A DNA stretch of 64,000 bases from Gemmatimonadota bacterium (GTDB lineage: Bacteria; Gemmatimonadota; Gemmatimonadetes; Gemmatimonadales; GWC2-71-9): positions 19,562 to 83,561 of the forward strand of contig QHUJ01000111.1 in NCBI GenBank assembly GCA_003221895.1, in the 5' to 3' direction. The notes under the pieces are model-generated. The model worked only from the letters and a program-made list of their open reading frames with translations, had not been told where the DNA came from and did not search any database. The position numbers and the translations under genes were made by a program. Positions 47,201 to 55,328 of this stretch are shown here, piece after piece; the stretch's first letter is position 1; each line of letters begins with the position of its first letter.

Positions 47201-47317
47201 GTTTCGTTCCGCATGAACCTGCTCGGCTTCGCGATCGGCCAGATGGACGTCGTGCATCCGTTCAACCGGCCGCAGAAGGACTGGATGGTGCGGTTTAGTC
47301 TGACGCAGGCTTACTAG
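44219..47317 (+). CDS. Outer-membrane metallopeptidase - beta-propeller - beta-barrel protein
   Basis: A 1032-residue exported protein: signal peptide 1-24; a gluzincin peptidase domain (about 30-290) with HELTH at 137-141 and the third ligand Glu168 (WFIEGMAEY); and a TolB-like PD40 propeller (about 300-620, repeated WSPDGK-IAFS units). A C-terminal region (about 660-1032) of alternating strands resembles the surface antigen/D15 barrel and ends in Tyr. It probably sits in the outer membrane with the peptidase and propeller in the periplasm or outside. Substrate unknown. No family member with a known role is recognised. Single gene. Confidence 0.82.
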   Translation: MNTTIRVTLLLGAALCFAAPAQAQYFGRNSVQYSTFKFKVLKTQHFDVYFYDKEADAATQAARMAERWYTRLSTVLRHQLSSRQPLILYSDHPDFEQTNVLGESPGEGTGGVTESLKRRIILPMGSSLWETDHVIGHELTHAFQYDITGVGRSNMGAGLNRVPLWFIEGMAEYMSLGPVDPNTTMWMRDAVRRGELPKFRDLDSPRYFPYRWGQSFWAYLGGTYGDDIVGALLRSAGRTGNVIGALEVMTHRPADSIVAEWHRALTEATEPVAVATGIQLPTDRAHVQQARQQPVTTAGARLVVSPGPQSHYNIAPAVSPDGKRMVYMSDAGLFSIDMYLADAETGHTIRTLVSSTRDPHLESMQFINSAGAWDATGTRFVFGAVVTGHPALRIVKGTNGDLVKEIKFSALGEIFNPTWSPDGKQIAFSSQVGGVTDLFTYDLENGKLTRLTDDLFADLEPAWSPDGKSIAFSTDRFETSIDSLTYGQYQLALIDVSGGAPGQITRLPYFKGAKHINPQWSPDGKSVYFIGDPGGISNVFRISLTDGAITQITNVFSGVSGITSLSPALSVAQKAPRAVFSVYTGGGYSIQSIDNLDATVGTQVTQLPPSAKELPPLEREEGIVAVIGDPTTGLVDQNTLPVESSIRKYRPALSLDFIAQPNLAVAADRFGTYVGGGITLYWSDMLGDHNLVTMAQVNGRIGDFAALVGYQNRRRRLNWSVGAQQIPYINGYYANGFDASGNYVEVIERFKQTSREVVGVMAYPFNRSFRLEASASAQQISYSDEIQKIGYDINRGGAVIYDSTIHNPVPAALGLGGATLAFVRDNSFFGATGPIVGDRWRVEADPTFGTLNFVTGLLDYRKYVMPMRPFTLAGRFLGIGRFGKDGDDPRMYPMYIGYPSLIRGYDMGSFSPNECPSNTPTCPVFDDLFGSRIAVASLELRFPPFGILHAGGGYYGILPVDAAIFYDAGVAWTSTEGAQVFGTRGGRPLYRSAGVSFRMNLLGFAIGQMDVVHPFNRPQKDWMVRFSLTQAY

Positions 47318-47332
47318 TCCCCAAACGGTGGT

Positions 47333-47363
47333 GGTGAACGCTGCCCAACACGCAGCGTTCACC
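47333..47363. terminator. Strong hairpin between convergent genes, candidate two-way terminator
   Basis: A perfect 12-bp stem (47333-47344 with 47352-47363) and a 7-nt loop lie between the stop codons of the peptidase-barrel gene and the peroxidase gene. There is no T-run on either side, so termination may need Rho. Confidence 0.5.
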
Positions 47364-47434
47364 TCACGCCGCCGACCCTCCACTCCCCCCCTCCCAAACC
47401 AGCGATGTGGTTCCCCACCAGGCGAACCGGTGTC

Positions 47435-48781
47435 TCACTGGATGGGTAATCCGCTCGGCACCGAGGCGGGGGCGATGCCCGTCAGGTCGCGAGCGGCCGG
47501 ATCCGTCAGCGATTTCAGGAAGGCCACCAGCTCGCGCTGCTGTGCCTCGGTGAGCAGCAACGGGTCTCGCAGCCTGAAGTCCAGCGTGCTCATGAGGGAG
47601 TCGATCGTCACCAGGTCGCCGTGATAGCTGCTGCGCACCGCCTCGGGCAGCGTCGCGGGATCGAAGCTGCGGAGCGACTTCGGCACGTCGTTGTAGTGCG
47701 CCACGACCGATTCCAGCGTCGCAAACGAGCCATTGTGGAAATACGGCGCCGTCAACTCGACGTTGCGCAGCGGTGGCACGCGGAAGGCGAACTTGTAGAA
47801 ATCGTTATTGGGCAACTCGCCCCGGCCGAGATCGAGTGGCGCACCCTTCCCCACGCCAGGCCCCAGCTGTGGAACACCGCTGTTCGAGAATGATTGTCCC
47901 CCCAGGAATGGACCACTGTGACAGCTCGCGCAGCGCGCCTGACCGAAGAACAGCACGCCGCCGCGTTTTTCGTCGACGCTGAGCGCATTGTTGTCGTGCC
48001 GGAGATAGCGGTCGAACGGCGTAGCCGTCCGCATCAAGGCATCCATCTGGAATGTCGCGATGGCGACAGCGGCGTCGCGGAAGCGCAGGCTCGACGCCGG
48101 GACTCCGGGGTACGCCGCGTTGAACAGCCTGACGTATTCCGGAATCGCCACGAGCCGCTGCATCACGGCCCGCCAGATCGCGTCGGGCTGACTGTCGGAG
48201 AATTGGGCGAGCTCATTGGCATTCCCGAATACATCGACGTCGCCCACCTCCCCCCGCATCTCGCGTCGATTCAAGACTGGCATCATCGCCTGCGCGGCCA
48301 GCACGTTCGGGAGATCCAGCGGCAAGCCGAGGTCAGGCGGCGGCGGCCCGAAGCGGGTGAGCCGGCCGTCCCAGAAGATGTAGAACAAGCCGATCCCGCT
48401 GTTCAGCAGCGACGGTGCGTTGCGGGGCACGAAGCTGCGTCCGGGGCCGAGGGTGCGGGCCGCGCCGACTCCCGTGCCCCCCGTGCCGATGGCGAGCGGC
48501 AGGCCGTCGGTGGCATGCAGCGCCGGCTCGTGGCAGGTCGCGCACGAGATGTCGCGGTTGCCGCTCAGGATCTTGTCGAACATCAGGGCCTGTCCCAGCG
48601 CGACGAGCGCGGGGTCTTGCGGTGCCATCGGACCGATCGGCGCAACGCCCCATTGGCCGATGTTGCGCCGCAGCTCGGCGTCGAGCGATGGGGGGAACCC
48701 CTCCGTCGGTGGTGTCTCGTCGCATGCCGCGGCCGCCACCACGAGTGCCGCAAGGCACAGCGGTCGAACGTGAATCGTCAT
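47435..48781 (-). CDS. Dihaem cytochrome c peroxidase / MauG-family lipoprotein
   Basis: A 448-residue protein with a lipobox (AAAAC, Cys20) and two c-type haem sites: C80-A-T-C-H84 and CASCHSG near 286. The fold is that of bacterial dihaem peroxidases and MauG, which reduce hydrogen peroxide or modify partner proteins in the periplasm. Compared with classic CcpA it has extra loops (about 100-190). GGAGGAGG before the ATG gives a strong start. It lies 19 bp behind the barrel gene at 48801 and is probably co-transcribed with it. Confidence 0.92.
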   Translation of the reverse strand: MTIHVRPLCLAALVVAAAACDETPPTEGFPPSLDAELRRNIGQWGVAPIGPMAPQDPALVALGQALMFDKILSGNRDISCATCHEPALHATDGLPLAIGTGGTGVGAARTLGPGRSFVPRNAPSLLNSGIGLFYIFWDGRLTRFGPPPPDLGLPLDLPNVLAAQAMMPVLNRREMRGEVGDVDVFGNANELAQFSDSQPDAIWRAVMQRLVAIPEYVRLFNAAYPGVPASSLRFRDAAVAIATFQMDALMRTATPFDRYLRHDNNALSVDEKRGGVLFFGQARCASCHSGPFLGGQSFSNSGVPQLGPGVGKGAPLDLGRGELPNNDFYKFAFRVPPLRNVELTAPYFHNGSFATLESVVAHYNDVPKSLRSFDPATLPEAVRSSYHGDLVTIDSLMSTLDFRLRDPLLLTEAQQRELVAFLKSLTDPAARDLTGIAPASVPSGLPIQ

Positions 48782-48800
48782 GGTGTACCTCCTCCTCCGC

Positions 48801-50351
48801 TCAGCGGAGCGGCAGCGACAGCGAGATTTGATGTGTGGTGGTATTCACGTCGACGAGACTCAGCGGGCCACTCGGCGCCGCGAGGATCGTCCCGCTCGAC
48901 AGCGCCATATCCGCGATTCCCACCGGCACGAAATTGCCGCCGCCCGGACGGCCGGCGCCCTTCGTGACGCGGCCCTGATAACGGATTTCCACGTCCGGGA
49001 AGCGCAGGCTCAAGCCCCAGGTCGGCGTCCACTCGAGCCAGCCCGTGTGCAAGGCCCGCTGGGTGAGCTCGACGTGATCGGTCTGTTGCAGATGGTACGA
49101 GATGGAGCGGAGCACCAACCCCAGCTGCAGACCCAATGCCCGCTTCGCGTTCTCCAGGTCGATGTCACGCCCTACGCCGATGCGCAGGAGGGCGTTCGAA
49201 AACGAGAAGCGGTTTTCGATCGTCTTGCCGCCCGGGGCGATGGTGTCGCCGCTGAACGTGAGGGTCGGAACAGATGCATCCGCCCACGTGTAACTGCGAA
49301 TCGGCTCGTAGATCGCGTCCACACCGAATCGCGCCGGGCCCAACACCTTGGCGAGTCCAATCCCGAGGTTGTACGCGTACGAGGTGCCGGGATCGCGAGG
49401 GATCACGGCGACATTCGCAAGCTCGTAATTCGGGATCTTGGGATGGGTTGCACGATTGGCGGTCGCCAGCCAACCGATCCGCCAGCCGGGCGTCGCGAGA
49501 GGAATCTCGTATTGCAGCTGCGCGCCCCACGTGTTGGTGTGATCGTAATTCGTGTCGGTACGCGCTTGCTGGATGAACTGCTGTTGACCGGGGTCCCAGA
49601 CCTGGTCCGCATACAGGACGTCGTGCGTCGTTGCGAAGCTGTTGTGGAACACGATCGCTTCGACTGAGCGCGCGCCGCGCTCACCGGGCCATTCCTTCAG
49701 GGCTCCGGCGCGCAGATCGACCGCGTCGCCCGTCTGGGTGATGCGTCGACTGCCGCTGTAGAGCAAGTCCACGCCGTCGAGCGCATGCAGCCCGGTCCAC
49801 ATCACGCTCGCTCCAACGGAGAGATTGCGTCCCGGCCACGTGTGCCCGATCGTTCCGAACGCGTACTCGTTCCCGTGCGCTCGGGAGTCGGGGCCAGGGA
49901 CAGGTGGCACGACGTTTCCCACGCCGCCTCCCGGGGGAGGCGGCGTGCTCGCGAATACACCGCCCTGCTGGTTCGGGGTACGGCTCGGTTCGACCTGCTG
50001 TAACGCGATGGCGAGGCCACCGAACCAGTTGCCCCGGCGGGCGAGCAACGCGAACGGCAGCGAACGGCCGCCGCCGGCATCGTCTGATACGGTGTAGACG
50101 GTTGGGGAGCTGAAGAATCGCGACGCGCGCAACCGCACGGTCGTCGCCGGATTCACGTACGGATCGCCGATAGAATCGGGCAGCGCGATCGTGACGCCTC
50201 CCATGCCGAGATTGTCCGATGGGAAGAGTTGAAATTGATCGCCCTGAGCGATTGGAATGGTTTTGATCGGGATCAGCTGCGCACCGGCGGGACTGATGAA
50301 ACAGAAAAGCGGAACGACGAGACAGACGGCCCGGAGGCCGGACTGGTTCAT
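48801..50351 (-). CDS. Outer-membrane beta-barrel protein
   Basis: A 516-residue exported protein with a signal peptide (1-25, ending AGAQ). A stretch SDNLGMGGVTIALPDSIGD followed by VNPATTVRLRAS resembles the start of FadL/OmpP1-like barrels, and a series of amphipathic strands runs to the end (ISLSLPLR). A Pro/Gly-rich loop (about 135-165) may face outward. GAGGTG precedes ATG 50351; the frame is open upstream but without a signal peptide. First gene of a pair with the MauG-like peroxidase. Confidence 0.75.
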   Translation of the reverse strand: MNQSGLRAVCLVVPLFCFISPAGAQLIPIKTIPIAQGDQFQLFPSDNLGMGGVTIALPDSIGDPYVNPATTVRLRASRFFSSPTVYTVSDDAGGGRSLPFALLARRGNWFGGLAIALQQVEPSRTPNQQGGVFASTPPPPGGGVGNVVPPVPGPDSRAHGNEYAFGTIGHTWPGRNLSVGASVMWTGLHALDGVDLLYSGSRRITQTGDAVDLRAGALKEWPGERGARSVEAIVFHNSFATTHDVLYADQVWDPGQQQFIQQARTDTNYDHTNTWGAQLQYEIPLATPGWRIGWLATANRATHPKIPNYELANVAVIPRDPGTSYAYNLGIGLAKVLGPARFGVDAIYEPIRSYTWADASVPTLTFSGDTIAPGGKTIENRFSFSNALLRIGVGRDIDLENAKRALGLQLGLVLRSISYHLQQTDHVELTQRALHTGWLEWTPTWGLSLRFPDVEIRYQGRVTKGAGRPGGGNFVPVGIADMALSSGTILAAPSGPLSLVDVNTTTHQISLSLPLR

Positions 50352-50483
50352 TAGACACCTCGACGGTAAAGGGTCCTCCACAACGATACCAAGCGAGACC
50401 CCCGTCGCGTCACGGGGACCGCACGAAACGTCATGTGGCAGCAATGCAACAGTCAGGGAACTCGGACGCGCCCGGGAGGGTTG

Positions 50484-51466
<983 letters not shown>

Positions 51467-51470
<4 letters not shown>

Positions 51471-51946
51471 CCCATCGCGGCCGCTTTTAGCCTGGCGATG
51501 TCGAGCTTCTTCATCTGAAGCAGTGCCTGCATCACGCGCGTTGCTGTCTTGGGATCCTTGTGGCCCATCAGCTTCCCGAGCTCCGTGGGCACAATCTGCC
51601 AGGAGAAGCCGAACTTGTCCTTGAGCCAGCCGCACATGCTCTCTTCCCCGCCGCCGGATGTGAGCTTGCCCCAATATTCGTCGATCTCCTGCTGCGTGTC
51701 GCAGTTCACGACGAACGAGAACGCCTCGCTGAACTTGAAGCGCGGCCCGCCGTTCAGCGCGGTGACGTGCTGGCCCGCGAGCTGAAAGTTCACGACCATG
51801 ACCGACCCTTTCGGTCCCGGTCCTGCGTCACCGTAGCGGCTGACCTGGAGGATCTTGGAGTTCTTGAAGATCGAGATGTAGAACTGCGCCGCCTCTTCCG
51901 CCTGGTTATCGAACCAGAGGAACGGGGTGATTTTCTGGTCAGGCAT
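51467..51946 (-). CDS. VOC-family protein (PhnB / 3-demethylubiquinone methyltransferase-like)
   Basis: A 159-residue glyoxalase-fold protein of the PhnB-like group: [53 protein letters not shown], and the C-terminal [15 protein letters not shown]. The enzymatic activity of this group is mostly unknown. The ATG at 51946 is chosen since the fold starts there; it overlaps the SRPBCC gene by 8 bp. Third gene of the arsR operon. Confidence 0.92.
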
Positions 51947-52430
51947 GGGTCGTCTCCTGTAGCAAATCGTCCAGCCGTTCGTACCCCGCTTCCATTCCCT
52001 GTGCCATTCCCGTTTGCAGCGCTGCGTCCCGGGCTTCACGCGACGCGTAGCGGACCGTCGTCGTGATCGTCGACTTGCCGTCCTTCTCGACGATCTCGGT
52101 GCTGACGATCGTTTCGCCGCCCGTCCAGTCCTCGTCGAATAGCTGAGTCGCGACAATGCGGGAGGGCCGCACGATCTCCGTGAACGTTCCGCCCGTCCCC
52201 ATCTTGTGCCCGTCTGCGCTCTCCCAGACGTAGCGATATCTCCCGCCCACGCGCAGATCGATCTCGCACACCGGCATCGTCCAGCCGGGTGGCCCCAGCA
52301 GCCAGCGCTGGATAAGGTCGGGCTTCGTGTGGGCATCGAACACCATCCCGCGTGGCGCAGCGACCACGCGCGTGATCACCACCTCGCGGTCCGTCGGCGT
52401 CGCAATCTGCAGGGCTGCGGTCTTGGTCAT
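51939..52430 (-). CDS. SRPBCC / AHSA1-like domain protein
   Basis: A 163-residue protein of the START-like SRPBCC fold (REVVITRVVAAPRGMVFDAHTKPDLIQRWLLGP, then WTMPVCEIDLRVGGRYRYVW). Such proteins bind hydrophobic ligands and are typically found beside an ArsR regulator, as here. The ATG overlaps the arsR stop as ATGA (52427-52430). Confidence 0.93.
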   Translation of the reverse strand: MTKTAALQIATPTDREVVITRVVAAPRGMVFDAHTKPDLIQRWLLGPPGWTMPVCEIDLRVGGRYRYVWESADGHKMGTGGTFTEIVRPSRIVATQLFDEDWTGGETIVSTEIVEKDGKSTITTTVRYASREARDAALQTGMAQGMEAGYERLDDLLQETTHA

Positions 52431-52825
52431 TTGAGTTTCCTCTTCCTCGGCTTGGGTCTTACGTCCTCGAGCAGTCCGTCCACGGTCTTTTTCTGTTTGA
52501 GCTTCAGCTCCTGCAGCAAGGCATCGAGCCGCTTGTAATTCGCCTCCCAGATCCGCCGGTAGCGCTCGATCCAGTCGGTCGCTTCGGCGAGCGGGCGAGG
52601 CTCGAGCTTGCGGGGCCGGCGCTGCGCCTCGCGGCCGCGGCTGACCAGGCCCGCGCGCTCCAGCACTTTCAGATGTTTGGAAATCGCGGGCTGGCTCATG
52701 TCGAACGGCGCCGCGAGCTCGTTCACCGTGGCCTCCCCCGTCGCCAGCCGGGCCAGGATCGCCCGGCGCGTGGGATCCGCCAGCGCGGCGAAGGTGGCGT
52801 CGAGATTATAACCAGATGGTTTCAT
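52427..52825 (-). CDS. ArsR-family transcriptional regulator
   Basis: A 132-residue winged-helix repressor (ATFAALADPTRRAILARLATGE, NELAAPFDMSQPAISKHLKVLERAGLV) with a basic C-terminal tail. Cysteines of metal-sensing ArsR proteins are absent, so another signal is sensed. The ATG at 52825 is within an imperfect inverted repeat (52824-52839), which may be its own operator. It heads the operon arsR-SRPBCC-VOC. Confidence 0.92.
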   Translation of the reverse strand: MKPSGYNLDATFAALADPTRRAILARLATGEATVNELAAPFDMSQPAISKHLKVLERAGLVSRGREAQRRPRKLEPRPLAEATDWIERYRRIWEANYKRLDALLQELKLKQKKTVDGLLEDVRPKPRKRKLK

Positions 52826-52839
52826 AACTTGTTGGTAAT
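52824..52839 (-). promoter_or_regulatory. Imperfect inverted repeat at the arsR start, candidate autoregulatory operator
   Basis: ATAAC and GGTAAT, separated by 5 bp, overlap the arsR start codon; TACATT (a possible -10) ends 11 nt upstream of the ATG. One mismatch in the arms, so confidence is low. Confidence 0.25.
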
Positions 52840-52869
52840 GTACACTCGGCCCGCCGGCCGTCAAGGGCT

Positions 52870-52875
52870 TATCAT
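52870..52875 (+). promoter_or_regulatory. -10 box TATCAT, 6 nt before the exonuclease III GTG
   Basis: TATCAT matches five of six consensus bases; six bases later is GTG 52882. No Shine-Dalgarno is present. Confidence 0.45.
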
Positions 52876-52881
52876 TCGGGC

Positions 52882-53625
52882 GTGAAGATCGCGACCTGGA
52901 ACGTCAACGGGATCAGGGCCCGCGCGGCACAGGTGTGCGAGTGGCTGCAGCGCGATCGGCCGGACATCGTCTGCCTGCAGGAGCTGAAAGCGACCACCGC
53001 GCAGATCCCGGCCGAGTGCCGCGTGGCGGACTACCACGCCTACTGGCATACGCTCAAGGGGTATTCCGGTGTGTCGCTCCACGTCCGCAAGGACCTCTAC
53101 GCCGTCGATCCGGTGTTCAGTCACCCGCCCTTCGACAGGGAATCCCGCATCGTCCAAGTCGAGCACGGCGACCTGGTGATCGCCTCGGTCTACGTTCCCA
53201 ACGGCGGCAAGGACTACCCCGCGAAGCTGACGTTCGTCACCAGCCTCATCGACTGGTCCGCGCGACTCGAGGCCGAAGGGCGCGCGCTGATTCTCTGCGG
53301 CGACTTGAACATTGCGCGCACGGAGATGGATGTGCATCCCAAGGAGCGCAAGCCAAATGCGGTGGGCCAGCGGCCCGAGGAGCGCGCCCTGTTCGAAGCG
53401 CTGCTCGGCACGCGGCTCGTGGACATGAGCCGGCAATTCGATCCCGACAATCCAAACCTGTTTACCTGGTGGGCGCCGTGGCGGAATCTCAGGGCCCGCA
53501 ACATCGGTTGGCGACTCGATTACGTGCTGGCGTCTCGTGCACTCGCGGCGCGGGCCTCCGGCTGCATCGTCCAGGCCGATGTCGGCACCAGCGATCATGC
53601 GCCGGTGATGATGACACTGGGTTGA
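52882..53625 (+). CDS. xthA: Exodeoxyribonuclease III
   Basis: A 247-residue EEP-family AP endonuclease/3' exonuclease for base excision repair. MKIATWNVNGIRAR opens the fold; catalytic residues are seen in LQELK (Glu), GDLNIA (Asp and Asn) and GTSDHAPV (Asp-His). Length matches bacterial XthA. The GTG start lies 6 nt after TATCAT. It is divergent from the arsR operon. Confidence 0.95.
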   Translation: MKIATWNVNGIRARAAQVCEWLQRDRPDIVCLQELKATTAQIPAECRVADYHAYWHTLKGYSGVSLHVRKDLYAVDPVFSHPPFDRESRIVQVEHGDLVIASVYVPNGGKDYPAKLTFVTSLIDWSARLEAEGRALILCGDLNIARTEMDVHPKERKPNAVGQRPEERALFEALLGTRLVDMSRQFDPDNPNLFTWWAPWRNLRARNIGWRLDYVLASRALAARASGCIVQADVGTSDHAPVMMTLG

Positions 53626-53639
53626 ATGCTGGCTATTGT
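53611..53639 (+). promoter_or_regulatory. Complete leaderless promoter (ATGACA - 17 nt - TATTGT)
   Basis: ATGACA (53611-53616) matches the -35 consensus at five of six bases. After 17 nt comes TATTGT (53634-53639), then six bases, then ATG 53646. It lies partly in the end of xthA. Confidence 0.55.
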
Positions 53640-53645
53640 ACGGTC

Positions 53646-54227
53646 ATGCATGTTTTCCTGCTTTCGCCCGCGAGTTGCGCCGGTACTCGAGCACAACAAC
53701 TGATCAACAGCCGCACCTCTCCGCTGACGGCGCAGCTGGCCAACGGCGGCGCGCCGCTGGGTGAAGTGTTTACGTTCATGAGCAGTCTCTACTTTCGCGG
53801 CAAGCTGGCGTACGCCACGCGGTTCGGCCGAGCCTACGTCATCACACCGGGCCGGGGGCTGCTTCCGGCCGACGTGCTGATTCGCGTGGACGATCTGCGA
53901 AAGATGGCGGGCGTGCCGGTGGACGAAGCGGTGCCGGCGTTTCGCGAGCCGCTTGTGCGGGACGCCGTCGCTCTCGCGCGGGGGATCGGTTCGGATGACC
54001 GCGTGGTGCTGCTCGGCAGCGTCGCGACGGACAAGTACGTGGGACCGTTGCTCGACGTGTTCGGCGATCGGCTCTACTTCCCCGCGACGTTTGCGGGCCG
54101 CGGGGACATGAGCCGCGGCGGCCTGCTCCTGCGATGCGCGCGCAGCGGGGCGCCGCTCGACTATGTACCCGTGCGCGGCGCCGTCCGGCACGGGCCCAAA
54201 CCGCCGAAGCTCCCGCGACTGCGCTAG
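53646..54227 (+). CDS. Conserved-looking hypothetical protein
   Basis: A 193-residue frame with regular alpha/beta pattern: MHVFLLSPASCAGTRAQQL, FTFMSSLYFRGKLAYATRFG, VLIRVDDLRKMAG, VVLLGSVATDKYVGPLLDVFGDRLYFP, then a basic tail (PPKLPRLR). A phosphate-binding-like GS-x-AT stretch recalls nucleotide-binding Rossmann proteins, but no family can be named. A good promoter ends 6 nt before its ATG. The longer frame upstream is a shadow of xthA. Confidence 0.75.
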   Translation: MHVFLLSPASCAGTRAQQLINSRTSPLTAQLANGGAPLGEVFTFMSSLYFRGKLAYATRFGRAYVITPGRGLLPADVLIRVDDLRKMAGVPVDEAVPAFREPLVRDAVALARGIGSDDRVVLLGSVATDKYVGPLLDVFGDRLYFPATFAGRGDMSRGGLLLRCARSGAPLDYVPVRGAVRHGPKPPKLPRLR

Positions 54228-54295
54228 CCGTCTTAGCAACGCGACGGAACTGTCGTCTCAGGCATCAGACGTCAATACACACAAGGACAAGACTC

Positions 54296-55282
54296 ATGAA
54301 ATCCTCGCTGCCATACGTGTTCCTCACCGCAACACTGTCTCTCCTGCCGGCCACAGTCGTCGCGCAGTACGGTCAGTCGGGCGGCATGGCGCCGATGCGG
54401 CGCTACGAGCCGGACGCGCCCAAACTGCCGGGCATCGAACTCGAGGGGCCGCTGGATTCCGGCACTGCGCGCGTCATCCTCGCGCTCAATGACGATCAAG
54501 GGCGCCGCTACGCGCAGGTCTACGACTCGTTCATGGTGGCCACCCAGCCGCAGCGTGACAGCGCCGAGGCCGCCACGACCAAGATGAACGAGCGGCTGGA
54601 AGCGGGCGACCGCCCCGCCGCGATGTACTACGTCGAGCGACTGCAGGACCTCGGCAAGTACCTGAAGGATCGACAGGACAAGTTCGAAGACAATCTCCGC
54701 AAGTTTCTGACGGGCGATCAGGTCAAGGCCTACAAGAAATGGCGCGACGGGCAGCAACAGGCGATCGAGCGGAAACAGCGGGAGAATGCGTTGCGCTGGC
54801 AGGAGGCGGCATTCGGAGGATTCGCGGGCGCTCGGGTGGGCGAGGGCGGAGCGCCGGAGTTCAAGACCCCGGTCCCGCCTGCGCCTGGTGTCGTGGCCCC
54901 CGCATTGGGCGCGCAAGCCGTGTCCGTCGGCAGAGGACTGTACATCGGCGGCCAGTTCGGCGCCGACAGCACCGGAACCCTGGTCGGGACGGATCTCCGC
55001 AGCCAGGCCGCGCAGGCGTTCGCGAATCTGGGAGCGGTCTTGAAGGCCGGGGGCAGCGCGCCGCGCGACGTCGTGACGCTGACGATCTACGTGGTCAACT
55101 ACCGGCCGGCCGATACGGCGACGATTCGCGACGCCGGCACGGCCTACTTCGGCTCAAACCCACCGATCGTGACGATCATAGGCGTCCAATCGTTGGCACG
55201 CGAAGGCGCGCTGATCTCCGTCGCTGCGACGGCGGCCACGCGGGGCACGCCGTACCGGCCTGGCCCTCCCTCGCAGCGGTAA
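54296..55282 (+). CDS. Exported RidA-like fusion protein
   Basis: A 328-residue protein: signal peptide (1-24), a helical region (about 45-165) rich in Gln, Arg and Asp with LNDDQGRRYAQVYD and FLTGDQVKAYKKWRDGQQQ (the look of LTxxQ/Spy-like periplasmic proteins), a Pro linker (about 180-200), and a C-terminal RidA/YjgF domain (about 205-318; SVGRGLYIGGQFG, DVVTLTIYVVNYRP, REGALISVAATA). The Arg that RidA uses against enamines is replaced (PPIVTIIGV). RidA is normally a cytosolic single-domain protein, so an exported fusion is unusual. AAGGA precedes the ATG. Confidence 0.75.
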   Translation: MKSSLPYVFLTATLSLLPATVVAQYGQSGGMAPMRRYEPDAPKLPGIELEGPLDSGTARVILALNDDQGRRYAQVYDSFMVATQPQRDSAEAATTKMNERLEAGDRPAAMYYVERLQDLGKYLKDRQDKFEDNLRKFLTGDQVKAYKKWRDGQQQAIERKQRENALRWQEAAFGGFAGARVGEGGAPEFKTPVPPAPGVVAPALGAQAVSVGRGLYIGGQFGADSTGTLVGTDLRSQAAQAFANLGAVLKAGGSAPRDVVTLTIYVVNYRPADTATIRDAGTAYFGSNPPIVTIIGVQSLAREGALISVAATAATRGTPYRPGPPSQR

Positions 55283-55328
55283 CCAGCCGGAACCTCACCA
55301 CTCGTTCATGGGTTTCAACACCGCACCC

